This document shows, one piece after another, positions 1 to 6,892 of a DNA stretch of 11,609 nucleotides. Location of the stretch: contig JAEUJR010000301.1 of NCBI GenBank assembly GCA_016793585.1, positions 1 to 11,609 on the forward strand, read 5' to 3'. A program made the translations under genes and the position numbers. The first letter of the stretch is position 1; each line of letters opens with the position of its first letter. Origin of the DNA: Archangium sp. (GTDB lineage: Bacteria > Myxococcota > Myxococcia > Myxococcales > Myxococcaceae). Below the pieces are notes generated by a model that did no database searches, was not told the DNA's origin, and worked only from the letters and a program-made list of their open reading frames with translations.

Positions 1-402
1 GAGGAGCCCGTCGTCGATGCGCAGAAGGTTCTCGACGACTTGAAGGTGCCGGTGCCTGCGAAGGCGAAGACCCCCATCGAGAACCGCGACGACCTCGATC
101 CGAACGGCCACGAGATCTACGACAGCCTCACGCTCGACCCGAAGAACGGCGCGGAGGACCCGACCGCCGACGCAGAGCTGACCGACGAGGACTTCAACGA
201 TCTGCCCTCGAAGGAGGACCTGATCGCCGTCGCGAACGAGGCGGGCTTCGACCCGAACGCCCCCAAGGTGAAGAAGGCGATCGCAGCGGTCGATCGCATT
301 CGGCAGATTCAGAAGCTGCGCAAGGGCGGCAAGCTGACCTCGGCCCAGAAGCGCGAGATCATCAAGCTCACCAGGGACATCACCGAGGTGTTGCCTCAGT
401 AA
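1..402 (+). CDS. Hypothetical protein, C-terminal part (5' end outside window)
   Basis: The frame is open from base 1 to the TAA at 400-402, so the visible 133 codons are the end of a longer protein. A TTG at 40 could be read as a start, but the same frame is open upstream with matching composition, so I treat the gene as cut by the window edge. I do not recognise the family. The visible part is soluble. It has an acidic middle rich in Asp, Glu and Pro (around residues 30-75 of the visible part) and a basic helical C-terminus (Lys/Arg/Ile-rich, about residues 88-130). There is no membrane segment, cysteine motif or known catalytic motif. Its last 7 bases overlap the end of the convergent carboxypeptidase gene. 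A structural or regulatory role cannot be told from this fragment. Confidence 0.7.
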   Translation, partial: EEPVVDAQKVLDDLKVPVPAKAKTPIENRDDLDPNGHEIYDSLTLDPKNGAEDPTADAELTDEDFNDLPSKEDLIAVANEAGFDPNAPKVKKAIAAVDRIRQIQKLRKGGKLTSAQKREIIKLTRDITEVLPQ

Positions 403-1853
403 CGCTGCGCGAGGCCCGCGATGAAGTCGTCGTCGCGCAGCCCGTGCCCGGTGGCCTGCCGAACGAGATCCTCTGCGTCGAGGCGCCAGCCGTGCCGGTG
501 AAGCTTCTCTCGCAGCCACCCGAGCAGGCCCAGCAGGTGGCCGCGCGCGAGCTCGTCGTCGAGTGACGGCAGCTCACGCTTGGCGGTGGCGAACAACGTG
601 GCGCCGTACAGGTTGCCGAGCGCGTACGTGGGGAAGTACCCGAACTCGCCCCAGGCCCAGTGAATGTCCTGGAGCACGCCTTCGACGGGCTGCTTCACCT
701 CGAGGCCCAGCAGCGCCTTCGTCTTCTCGTTCCACGCGTCTTCGAGCTCGGCGACCGAGAGGCTGCCGCGCACCAGCCCCAGCTCGAGCTCGTACCGGAG
801 CGCGATGTGCAGGTTGTAGGTGACCTCGTCGGCTTCGACGCGCACGAAGCTGCGCTCGACCTTGTTCACCGAGCCGAGGAAGTCGTCGAGCGAGACGTCG
901 GCGAGCTGCGAGGGGAAGCGCGCCTTGAGCTTCGGGAAGAAGAACGTCCAGAACGGGCGGCTGCGGCCCACCAGGTTCTCCCACAGCCGCGACTGTGACT
1001 CGTGCAGGCCCATCGACGGTGACTGGGCGAGCGGGGTGCGGAAGTGATCGGGAGAGAAGCCCTGCTCGTACAGCCCGTGTCCGCCCTCGTGCAGCGTGCC
1101 GAAGATCGCCGAGAAGGGTTGGTCTTCGAAGAGGCGGGTCGTGAGCCGCACGTCGGTTGGCGCGAGCCCATTCGAGAACGGGTGAATCGAACGATCCTGC
1201 CGGCCCGCCTCGAGATCGAAGCCCATGGCGGCCAGCAGCTCCATGGTGAACGCCCACTGCTCCTCGATGGGAAACCGTTTGCCCAGGAGCGCGTCTCGTC
1301 TCGGGCCCCGCGCCTCGATGGCGCCGATGAGTGGCTCGAGCTTCTCGACCAGCGACTTCAACACCGGAGTCAGGCGCGCGACCCGCATGCCGGGCTCGTA
1401 GTTCTCGAGCAGCGCGTCGTAGCGCTCACCGTCGTGGCCGAGCGCGTCGGCCTGCTCGCGGCGCAGGTTCACCAGCACTTCGAGCTTCGGTTGGAACACC
1501 TTGAACGAGCGCTGCGTGCGCGCTTCTCGCCAGGCGCTGAGCGCGTGGGCCTGCCCCTCGGCGATCGCCTTCACCAGTCGAGACGGCAGACGCACGGCGC
1601 GTTCACGCTCCCGCTTCAGCACCCGCAGCATCGCGCGGTCATCGGGAGTCGTCGGCGTCTCACGATCGATCCACTCGCCCAGCCGCGGGTCGACGAGGCG
1701 CTCGTGGTACAGGCCCTGGAGCGTGCCGAGCTGGGCCGCGCGCGCTCCTTCGGCCTTCTTCGGCAGGTACGTCTCTTGATCCCACGTCGCGAGGTTGATG
1801 ACTCCGGCGAGATCGCGAAGCTCGAAGATGCGGTTCCTGAGCGCGTCGTTCAT
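396..1853 (-). CDS. M32 family metallocarboxypeptidase (carboxypeptidase Taq type)
   Basis: This is a 485-residue zinc carboxypeptidase that removes C-terminal residues from peptides; M32 enzymes are broad-specificity and cytosolic. All family marks are visible: WDQETY at 24-29, HPF at 224-226, DVRLTTR at 234-240, the zinc-binding HEGGH at 255-259, HESQSR at 284-289 with the third zinc ligand Glu285, RYELE at 353-357, and the C-terminal LQDIHWAWGEFGYFPTYALG block at 394-413. There is no signal peptide. The ATG at 1853 is chosen because the family fold begins immediately after it; the open frame upstream has no family similarity. The protein is 10-20 residues shorter at the N-terminus than typical M32 members. 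No Shine-Dalgarno is visible; a TACGCT hexamer lies 8 bases upstream of the ATG. It is convergent with the partial gene at the left edge. Confidence 0.95.
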   Translation of the reverse strand: MNDALRNRIFELRDLAGVINLATWDQETYLPKKAEGARAAQLGTLQGLYHERLVDPRLGEWIDRETPTTPDDRAMLRVLKRERERAVRLPSRLVKAIAEGQAHALSAWREARTQRSFKVFQPKLEVLVNLRREQADALGHDGERYDALLENYEPGMRVARLTPVLKSLVEKLEPLIGAIEARGPRRDALLGKRFPIEEQWAFTMELLAAMGFDLEAGRQDRSIHPFSNGLAPTDVRLTTRLFEDQPFSAIFGTLHEGGHGLYEQGFSPDHFRTPLAQSPSMGLHESQSRLWENLVGRSRPFWTFFFPKLKARFPSQLADVSLDDFLGSVNKVERSFVRVEADEVTYNLHIALRYELELGLVRGSLSVAELEDAWNEKTKALLGLEVKQPVEGVLQDIHWAWGEFGYFPTYALGNLYGATLFATAKRELPSLDDELARGHLLGLLGWLREKLHRHGWRLDAEDLVRQATGHGLRDDDFIAGLAQRY

Positions 1854-1907
1854 GAACGTCGAGCGTAACCTTGTGACGGGTGCGCCGACGTGCTTTTGCC
1901 GCCCGCC

Positions 1908-2498
1908 ATGGCTCACCAGCAATACACGTTCATGACGCCGACGGACGAAGAGACCTTCGTGCGGGTGCTCGCGCGCAACGTCTTCGAGGTCTACCCGCGC
2001 CGCGTGCCTCCCGACTGGAAGACCTTCAGGCTCTCGGTCGAGACGATTGCGCAGCTGCCCGAGCGCGACGTGTACCTGGTGGCGAGCGATCTCGGCCCCG
2101 CGCACGTCGACGCGATCAAGCGTGGCCCCGACAAGGGGTTCTGGCGCATCGACGAGGTGCGCTCCCCCGTTCTCTTCTGGGAGCGCAGCGCCCGCAACGA
2201 AGACGACGAGCTGCTCTCGGGGCAGCTGTGGGCCGAGCTCGACGTGACGGAACAGACGGGCCGCAAGAACGCCGCGCCTGCTGCGTTCCGCGCGAGGGTG
2301 CTCGAGATCGGCGCGTGGCTCACCAAGACGTTTCGCAAGGGTGACCCGAAAGGTTCGTGGATCGGCCCTGACGCTGCGCGAGAGGTGAAAGAAGGGCGGC
2401 TGGTCTTGCGTGAAGACTTCGAGCGCAACGGCCGCATCGTGGTGCCGCAGGGCATGCAGCGCCCGAAAGATCCGATCGGCCGCAAGTTCCGCCGTTGA
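1908..2498 (+). CDS. Hypothetical protein
   Basis: This 196-residue soluble protein belongs to no family I recognise. It lacks a signal peptide and membrane helices. It has a mixed charged composition, several Trp residues, a central acidic NEDDELL stretch (about residues 93-99), and a basic C-terminal tail ending GRKFRR. The ATG at 1908 is preferred over the GTG at 1890 because the six extra codons look unstructured and sit in the short divergent gap shared with the carboxypeptidase gene. ATG 1932 is also possible. None of these starts has a clear Shine-Dalgarno. The gene is divergent from the M32 peptidase, with 54 bases between starts, and is followed 38 bases later by the DUF697 gene on the same strand. 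Codon use matches its neighbours, so I am confident it is coding, but I give no function. Confidence 0.82.
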   Translation: MAHQQYTFMTPTDEETFVRVLARNVFEVYPRRVPPDWKTFRLSVETIAQLPERDVYLVASDLGPAHVDAIKRGPDKGFWRIDEVRSPVLFWERSARNEDDELLSGQLWAELDVTEQTGRKNAAPAAFRARVLEIGAWLTKTFRKGDPKGSWIGPDAAREVKEGRLVLREDFERNGRIVVPQGMQRPKDPIGRKFRR

Positions 2499-2536
2499 GG
2501 GAACGCCGCACCGACTTCACGGGTTACAGTGGCCAC

Positions 2537-3463
2537 ATGTCCTGGCTCGATACCCTCGAAGACATTCGCAAGAAGGACTTCAGCAAGGTACCCGTCGCTC
2601 AGCGCGACAAGGCCGCCCGCGACGTCGTGAACATGGCCAGCTACGGCTGTGCCGTCGTCGCCGTGTCTCCGATTCCGTTCTCCGATGCGGTGCTGAGCCT
2701 GCCCATGCAGACGGGCATGGTGATGACGGTGGGGCACGTCTACGGCCGCAAGGTGACGCAGGCCGACGCCAAGTCGCTCATTCTCGAGCTCGGCACCGTG
2801 GCGGGCGCAGGCATGCTGGCGCGGCAGGGCATCAAGGCGCTGCTCCCGGTCGTCGGAGCCCTGCTCACGGTACCTGCGGCGTTCGCCATGAACTGGGCCA
2901 TCGGCCGGGTCGCCATGGAGTACTTCAAGAACCCCGGCATGCCGAAGGAGCAGCTGCGAAAGGTCTTCGAGCTGGCACGTGACGAAGGCTCGAAGCTGTT
3001 CTCGATGGAGCGCTTCAACGCGTTTCGCAAGAGCAAGGCCGCGGCGGTGAAGCCCGAAGACGTGGCCGAGGCCGACCAGAAGCCGAAGGCGAAGAAGACG
3101 GTCGGCAAGGCGAAGAAGCCGACGCCGAAGAAGCTGTCGAAGATCGAGAAGATCATCACGAAGGACTTCGACGCGAAGCTGGGCAAACACCCTGAGGTGC
3201 GAAAGGCCGTCGCCGGCGTCATTCACCTCGACATCACGGGCGACGACGGCGGCCAGTGGACGGCCGATCTCACACGCTCGAAGGACTTCATCTCGGAAGG
3301 CCTCGAGGGCGAGCCGAAGCTGACGGTGCGCTGCTCGGCGGAGGACTTCGGCGATCTGCTCAAGGGCCGCAAAGACGCGCAGATGGCCGTGCTGGCGGGC
3401 GATCTCGAGCTCGAACCGATGGATCTCGATCTCGTCGGTAAGCTCGCGCCGCTGTTCTCGTGA
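2537..3463 (+). CDS. DUF697 membrane-associated protein fused to an SCP2-like sterol-carrier domain
   Basis: This 308-residue protein appears to have two domains. Residues about 30-130 resemble DUF697 (the YcjF-type domain often fused to or beside GTPases): SPIPFSDAVLSLPMQTGMV at 44-62, HVYGRKVT at 67-74, then a Gly/Ala-rich hydrophobic stretch (87-130) that could insert in or lie on the membrane. A Lys/Pro-rich linker follows (about 165-204). Residues about 205-308 match the SCP2 sterol-carrier pattern: a W-x-(V/A)-D-L strand at 241-245, a VRCSAEDFGDLLKGRKDAQ segment at 264-282, LAGDLEL at 286-292, and an LVGKLAPLF end. SCP2 domains bind lipids in a hydrophobic tunnel. The ATG at 2537 fits the domain start; the 14 codons before it do not. 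There is no Shine-Dalgarno, but TACAGT lies 6 bases before the ATG. Lipid or membrane-stress handling is inference. Confidence 0.85.
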   Translation: MSWLDTLEDIRKKDFSKVPVAQRDKAARDVVNMASYGCAVVAVSPIPFSDAVLSLPMQTGMVMTVGHVYGRKVTQADAKSLILELGTVAGAGMLARQGIKALLPVVGALLTVPAAFAMNWAIGRVAMEYFKNPGMPKEQLRKVFELARDEGSKLFSMERFNAFRKSKAAAVKPEDVAEADQKPKAKKTVGKAKKPTPKKLSKIEKIITKDFDAKLGKHPEVRKAVAGVIHLDITGDDGGQWTADLTRSKDFISEGLEGEPKLTVRCSAEDFGDLLKGRKDAQMAVLAGDLELEPMDLDLVGKLAPLFS

Positions 3464-3542
3464 AGCCGAAACCGACGCACGGCCTTCACGGGGCTCCGCA
3501 CGGTTGAACGCCGCGCCGCAGGTCTTGCGTGAGCCGCTGGGG

Positions 3543-3556
3543 GCTCCCGAGGGAGC
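3543..3556. promoter_or_regulatory. Short perfect inverted repeat upstream of the CBS gene
   Basis: GCTCCC and GGGAGC are separated by GA, just upstream of the -24 element of the CBS gene. The repeat could be a protein-binding site or the stem of a terminator for the upstream gene. It has no T tract, so terminator function is weakly supported. Confidence 0.3.
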
Positions 3557-3560
3557 GCCG

Positions 3561-3576
3561 TGGCTCGGCGGTTGCT
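3561..3576 (+). promoter_or_regulatory. Putative sigma-54 (-24/-12) promoter of the CBS-domain gene
   Basis: TGGCTCG-GCGG-TTGCT matches the sigma-54 consensus TGGCACG-N4-TTGCW with one mismatch (T for A at the fifth base). The invariant GG (3562-3563) and GC (3574-3575) have the required 10-base spacing. The predicted transcription start is about 3587-3590, at or 2-3 bases before the ATG at 3590, so the transcript would be leaderless or nearly so. No enhancer site for an activator was identified upstream with confidence. Confidence 0.55.
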
Positions 3577-3589
3577 GCGAATTCCCCAC

Positions 3590-4048
3590 ATGTCCCAGAC
3601 CATCCTCGTGCAGGACTACATGACGGCGACTCCCCACAGCATCGGGGTGTCACTCTCGTTGTCTGACGCGGCGAACATGATGAAGGCGTACAAGATTCGC
3701 CACCTGCCGGTACTCGACGGGAACCAGCTCGTCGGCATCGTCAGCGACCGCGACATTCAGATGGTGAACTCGATGGCCGGCGTGAAGGCCGACGACGTGC
3801 CCATCGAAGAGGCGATGTCGCAGTCGCCGTACACGGTCGCCTCCACGACGCCGCTCGAGGTCTGCGCGCGCCACATGGCCAAGCACAAGCTCGGCAGCGC
3901 CGTGGTGGTGAACGCGAACCAGAAGGTCGTCGGCGTCTTCACGGTGACCGACGGCATGAACGCGCTAGCCGATCTGCTGGGCAAGCTCCCTGACGACGCG
4001 GTGCCGCCTCCCCAGAAGAAGAAGGCTGCGCCTCGTAAGCGCACGTGA
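3590..4048 (+). CDS. Tandem CBS-domain protein
   Basis: This 152-residue protein consists almost entirely of two CBS domains (about 7-60 and 73-131), which together form a Bateman module that usually binds adenine nucleotides and senses energy state. Visible marks are VQDYMTATP at 7-15, IRHLPVLDGNQLVGIVSDRD at 36-55, MSQSPYTV at 76-83, and GSAVVVNANQKVVGVFTVTD at 102-121. A Pro/Lys/Arg-rich tail follows (139-152), ending KRT. No enzymatic domain is attached, so it probably regulates another protein or acts as a stand-alone sensor. The ATG at 3590 is chosen because the CBS fold starts right after it. A GTG at 3560 would add ten unsupported residues and lies inside the putative sigma-54 promoter. 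There is no Shine-Dalgarno. The DUF1295 gene follows after 33 bases and may be co-transcribed. Confidence 0.92.
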   Translation: MSQTILVQDYMTATPHSIGVSLSLSDAANMMKAYKIRHLPVLDGNQLVGIVSDRDIQMVNSMAGVKADDVPIEEAMSQSPYTVASTTPLEVCARHMAKHKLGSAVVVNANQKVVGVFTVTDGMNALADLLGKLPDDAVPPPQKKKAAPRKRT

Positions 4049-4081
4049 CCGCGCACGCCTGACGCACTACACGACCGCGCC

Positions 4082-5002
4082 ATGAATTCGCCGGTCGTCG
4101 TGAAACGTCCCTGGAGTGGGTTTGCGCTGGTCACGGTCGCCTACGTCGCGGGCCTCGTCGTTGCTGGAGCCGTGCTGAAGGCCTGCCCGGCCGACTGGCA
4201 CCCGCTGTGGAAGATCCTCGCGGCTGACTCTGCGGCCACGGTCGCCGTGTTCCTGTTCTCGTTCGCGAACGACAACACGAGCTTCTACGACCCGTACTGG
4301 TCGGTGGCTCCGGCGATCATCGGGGCGTGGCTCGTGTTCGGCCCCGGCGAAGCTCGTCACCTCGACGCCCGGCAGCTCGTCACGCTCGCCCTCATCACGT
4401 TCTACGCGGTGCGGCTCACCTTCAACTGGGTGCGAGGGTGGCAGGGCCTGAAGCACGAAGACTGGCGCTACGTCGACTTCCGCAAGAAGACGGGAAGGCT
4501 GTACTGGCTGACCAGCTTCTTCGGGCTGCACTACTTCCCCACGGTGATGGTGTGGCTGGGCTGCCTGCCGCTCTTCGCAGCGCTCGCCGAGCCCGGGCCT
4601 GCGTTCGGCGCCCTCGACGTGCTGGCCGCGCTGGTGACGTTCGCGGCCATCATCATCGAGACCGTGGCCGACGAGCAGCTGCGAAACTTCCGCCGCGCCA
4701 AGCGCGAAGACGGAGACATCTGCAACGTGGGCCTGTGGGCCTGGTCTCGCCACCCGAACTACTTCGGCGAGATCTCGTTCTGGTTCGGGCTGTGGCTCTT
4801 CGGCGTGGCGGCGGGTGCGCCGTGGTGGGCGGCCGCGGGGTGGCTCTCGATGGTGGCCCTCTTCGCGGGCGCGAGCATTCCCATGGCTGAGAAGCGCAGC
4901 CTCGCCCGCCGGCCGCACTACGCAGAGCACCAGAAGCGCGTGTCGATGTTGATTCCCCTGCCGCCGAAGAAGCACACGTCGAGCGCAGGCGTGCAGGCCT
5001 GA
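4082..5002 (+). CDS. DUF1295 integral membrane protein (steroid 5-alpha-reductase-like family)
   Basis: This 306-residue polytopic inner-membrane protein has about seven to eight hydrophobic segments: roughly 13-32, 47-62, 73-88, 98-116, 140-168, 178-195, 228-247 and 250-268. The C-terminal signature is typical of DUF1295 and of the wider steroid-reductase/isoprenylcysteine methyltransferase fold: GLWAWSRHPNYFGEISFWFG at 217-236, and IPMAEKR with the RRPHY..H motif at 266-283. Related eukaryotic enzymes use NADPH to reduce lipid double bonds or methylate prenylcysteine. Bacterial members mostly have no proven substrate, so I name only the family. The ATG at 4082 has no good Shine-Dalgarno; TACACG lies 8 bases upstream. 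It follows the CBS gene closely on the same strand and ends 1 base from the end of the convergent slipin gene. Confidence 0.9.
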   Translation: MNSPVVVKRPWSGFALVTVAYVAGLVVAGAVLKACPADWHPLWKILAADSAATVAVFLFSFANDNTSFYDPYWSVAPAIIGAWLVFGPGEARHLDARQLVTLALITFYAVRLTFNWVRGWQGLKHEDWRYVDFRKKTGRLYWLTSFFGLHYFPTVMVWLGCLPLFAALAEPGPAFGALDVLAALVTFAAIIIETVADEQLRNFRRAKREDGDICNVGLWAWSRHPNYFGEISFWFGLWLFGVAAGAPWWAAAGWLSMVALFAGASIPMAEKRSLARRPHYAEHQKRVSMLIPLPPKKHTSSAGVQA

Positions 5003-5003
5003 G

Positions 5004-5966
5004 CTACTTCGGAGCCTCGATGGTCTGCGTGGCGCGGCCCGCGAGCGACTTCGCCAGCTCGAGCACCTCGACGGGCACCGCCAGCACCACGGTGTTCGAC
5101 GGAGACGAGCCGAGGCCATCGAGCGACTGAAGGGTGCGCAGCTGCATCGCGCCAGGGCTCGCCGCCATGGTGTGCGCTGCGGCGGCGAGGTTGAGGGCTG
5201 CTTCCCGATCGCCCTCGGCCTTGGTGATGGTGGCCCGCTTCTCACGCTCGGCCGACGCCTGCCGCGACATCATGCGCTTGAGATCTTCGGGCATGTTGAT
5301 GTCGAGCAGCCGAATCGCTTCGACGTGAATGCCCCACGCGGTGGAGCGGCTCTCGACGACGGTGGCGATCTGCGCCTGAATCTTGTCCCGCTCCGAGAGC
5401 AGCTCGTCGAGGCTCATCTGGCCGGCGACGTCACGCAGCGAGGCCTGCGCGTACTGCATGATCGCGCTGCGGTAGTCCTGCACCGAGATGCACGCCTTCT
5501 CGGGGTCGCGCACCTCGAAGAAGAGCGCGCCGTCGATGGTGACCGGCACGTTGTCGCGGGTGATCACCTGCTGGTGTGGAATCGACATGGTCAGCAGGCG
5601 CGTGTCGACGATGCGCACGTTGTCGAGCACGGGGAACACGAAGATCACCCCCGGGCCTTTGACCTCCTTGAACTTGCCGAGGCGCAGCAGCACCGCGCGC
5701 TCCCACTGCGCCGCGACCCGAATCACCTGGCTCGCCCACGTCGCCAGCACGGCGCCGAACATGAGGCCGATCACCAGCCCCGCGCTCGCGCCGGGCCCGC
5801 TGCCGACCAGCCCGCCGATCAAGACGCCGGCGACGACCGCGAAGAACCAGGTGCCGAGGAACACCGCCACGCGCAGGCCCCGATCGAGCGAGGGCTGGGT
5901 GGCGGCGAGGGTCTGCCGCATCGCGAGCACTTCGCGGGCGGTTGCTGCAGCTTCGGTCGTGTTCAT
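5004..5966 (-). CDS. Slipin/stomatin-like SPFH-domain membrane protein
   Basis: This 320-residue SPFH (band 7) protein belongs to a family that forms large oligomers on membranes and organises lipid microdomains or controls membrane proteases. The N-terminal 30 residues are hydrophilic. Two hydrophobic segments follow (about 32-52 and 60-78), which probably form a hairpin. The SPFH domain spans about 83-250: ERAVLLRLGKFKEVKGPGV at 89-107, FPVLDNVRIVDTR at 111-123, VITRDNVPVTIDGALFFEV at 134-152, LRDVAGQMSLDELLSERD at 177-194, and WGIHVEAIRLLDI at 211-223. A charged helical stretch follows (230-257). The start at 5966 has a GGAG 7 bases upstream; an upstream in-frame start lacks support. The pirin gene ends 54 bases before it on the same strand, so the two are probably co-transcribed. 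Bacterial slipins often sit beside an NfeD protease/OB protein, but none is present here. Confidence 0.92.
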   Translation of the reverse strand: MNTTEAAATAREVLAMRQTLAATQPSLDRGLRVAVFLGTWFFAVVAGVLIGGLVGSGPGASAGLVIGLMFGAVLATWASQVIRVAAQWERAVLLRLGKFKEVKGPGVIFVFPVLDNVRIVDTRLLTMSIPHQQVITRDNVPVTIDGALFFEVRDPEKACISVQDYRSAIMQYAQASLRDVAGQMSLDELLSERDKIQAQIATVVESRSTAWGIHVEAIRLLDINMPEDLKRMMSRQASAEREKRATITKAEGDREAALNLAAAAHTMAASPGAMQLRTLQSLDGLGSSPSNTVVLAVPVEVLELAKSLAGRATQTIEAPK

Positions 5967-5975
5967 GCGTGAGCT

Positions 5976-6006
5976 CCGGCTGCGGGGAGCCAGCGACCTC
6001 AGCCGG
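5976..6006 (-). promoter_or_regulatory. Intercistronic hairpin overlapping the slipin ribosome-binding site
   Basis: A perfect 7-base inverted repeat (CCGGCTG / CAGCCGG) encloses 17 bases in the pirin-slipin gap. On the minus-strand transcript the 3' arm ends in the first two bases of the slipin Shine-Dalgarno (GGAG, 5974-5977). Folding could therefore reduce access to it. An alternative smaller stem (GGCT/AGCC) lies within. Function is inference. Confidence 0.35.
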
Positions 6007-6020
6007 TTCACTCGAACGCG

Positions 6021-6815
6021 TCACGCGAGATCGAACACCAGCACTTCGCCAGTGCTGACGCCCTCGAGCTTCACGAGCGCCTCGTTCGACAACGCCGCGC
6101 CATCGCCTTCTTTGAGCGTCTGCCCGTTGAGCTGCACTTCGCCGCGCGCGACGTGCACCCACGCGTGCCGGCCCTTCGCGAGCTCGAGCTCGCTGCGTTC
6201 ACCCTTCGAGAACAGCCCCGCGAAGAGGCGCGTGTTCGAGTGAATGCGCACCGAGCCGTCGCTGCCGTCGGGAGAAGCGACCAGCCGCAGCCGGCCCTGC
6301 TTCTCGGCGTCGGTGAACGTCTTCTGCTCGTAGCCGGGCGTCACGCCGAGCTCGTCGGGCATGAGCCAGATCTGCAGGAAGTGAACGGGCTCGACCTTCG
6401 AGGCGTTGAACTCGGAGTGGTACACGCCGGTGCCCGCGCTCATGCGCTGCACGTCGCCAGGCGAGATCACGCTGCCGGTGCCCATCGAGTCTTTGTGCGC
6501 GAGCCCGCCCTCGAGCACGTACGAGATGATCTCCATGTCGCGATGCGGGTGCGTGCCGAAGCCCATGCCCGGCGTCACGCGGTCGTCGTTGATCACCCGC
6601 AGGCTGCGAAAGCCCATGTGTTTGGGGTCGTAGTAGTCGGCGAACGAGAAGGTGTGCTTCGTGTTCAGCCACCCGTGGTTGGCCCCGCCGCGCGCCTCGG
6701 CTTTGCGAATCGTCATCATGGTCGTGTTCTCCTCGCGCCGCTCCGCCGAGGGCATGAGCCGGCACCCCGCCAGCCCAGCGCTCCCCAGCAGCACGGTGCG
6801 TCGTGTGGTGTTCAT
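6021..6815 (-). CDS. Pirin family protein (YhhW-like bicupin), with possible Tat/lipoprotein signal
   Basis: From ATG 6815 the product is 264 residues. From ATG 6719 it is 232, the usual length of bacterial pirins such as E. coli YhhW. The N-terminal cupin carries the metal ligands H89 and H91 (GTHPHRD) and H133 and E135 (GVYHSEFN). In the short form these are 57, 59, 101 and 103, the same numbers as I recall for YhhW, whose relatives show quercetin dioxygenase activity. The C-terminal cupin covers about 178-264. The long form starts with a Tat-like TRRTVLL (4-10) and a lipobox LAGC with Cys18, so it could be an exported lipoprotein. It has no Shine-Dalgarno, whereas the internal start does. 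A putative sigma-54 promoter lies just before the long start, and a DmpR-like activator is divergent. The substrate is unknown. The family call is firm; the start is uncertain. Confidence 0.9.
   Translation of the reverse strand: MNTTRRTVLLGSAGLAGCRLMPSAERREENTTMMTIRKAEARGGANHGWLNTKHTFSFADYYDPKHMGFRSLRVINDDRVTPGMGFGTHPHRDMEIISYVLEGGLAHKDSMGTGSVISPGDVQRMSAGTGVYHSEFNASKVEPVHFLQIWLMPDELGVTPGYEQKTFTDAEKQGRLRLVASPDGSDGSVRIHSNTRLFAGLFSKGERSELELAKGRHAWVHVARGEVQLNGQTLKEGDGAALSNEALVKLEGVSTGEVLVFDLA
6719..6734 (-). promoter_or_regulatory. Internal ribosome-binding site and alternative pirin start
   Basis: On the minus strand GAGGAG (6729-6734) sits 9 bases before two consecutive ATG codons (6717-6719 and 6714-6716) inside the long pirin frame. 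Starting here gives a cytosolic pirin with canonical residue numbering. The same bases also read as Glu-Glu codons, so the match could be a coincidence of coding. Confidence 0.5.
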
Positions 6816-6827
6816 GAGGTGGGTCAG

Positions 6828-6843
6828 AGCAGCGCGCGTGCCA
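6828..6843 (-). promoter_or_regulatory. Putative sigma-54 (-24/-12) promoter of pirin-slipin
   Basis: On the minus strand TGGCACG-CGCG-CTGCT matches TGGCACG-N4-TTGCW with one mismatch (C for the first T of the -12 box). GG (6841-6842) and GC (6829-6830) are spaced by exactly 10 bases. The predicted transcription start is about 6815-6817, essentially at the upstream pirin ATG. The divergent gene encodes a sigma-54-dependent activator, which makes the site more credible than the match alone. Confidence 0.7.
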
Positions 6844-6892
6844 CCCGTATCGACGCGGAAGCGCTCGGTCACCCTCGCGGTCAAGCCGATAG

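Noticed and set aside
1854..2105. N-terminal extension of the M32 peptidase to base 2105
   Set aside because: The extra 84 residues have no M32 similarity and run antisense through the hypothetical gene at 1908.
2973..2979. TGGCACG, a sigma-54 -24 box
   Set aside because: No GC occurs at the required 10-base spacing, and it lies inside a coding region.
3560..3589. GTG start giving a longer CBS protein
   Set aside because: The added residues are outside the CBS fold and coincide with the putative sigma-54 promoter; ATG 3590 fits better.
1991..3637. A 548-codon open frame on the minus strand
   Set aside because: It is antisense to two well-supported plus-strand genes and the intergenic region, and its His/Arg/Leu-rich translation is typical of a GC-rich shadow frame.
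4067..5245. A 392-codon minus-strand frame across the DUF1295 and slipin genes
   Set aside because: The translation is low-complexity Arg/Glu/His-rich and has no family resemblance; both overlapped genes have clear domains.
6816..6884. TTG start extending the pirin further upstream
   Set aside because: It would bury the Tat-like signal in the interior and run through the -24/-12 promoter; there is no Shine-Dalgarno.
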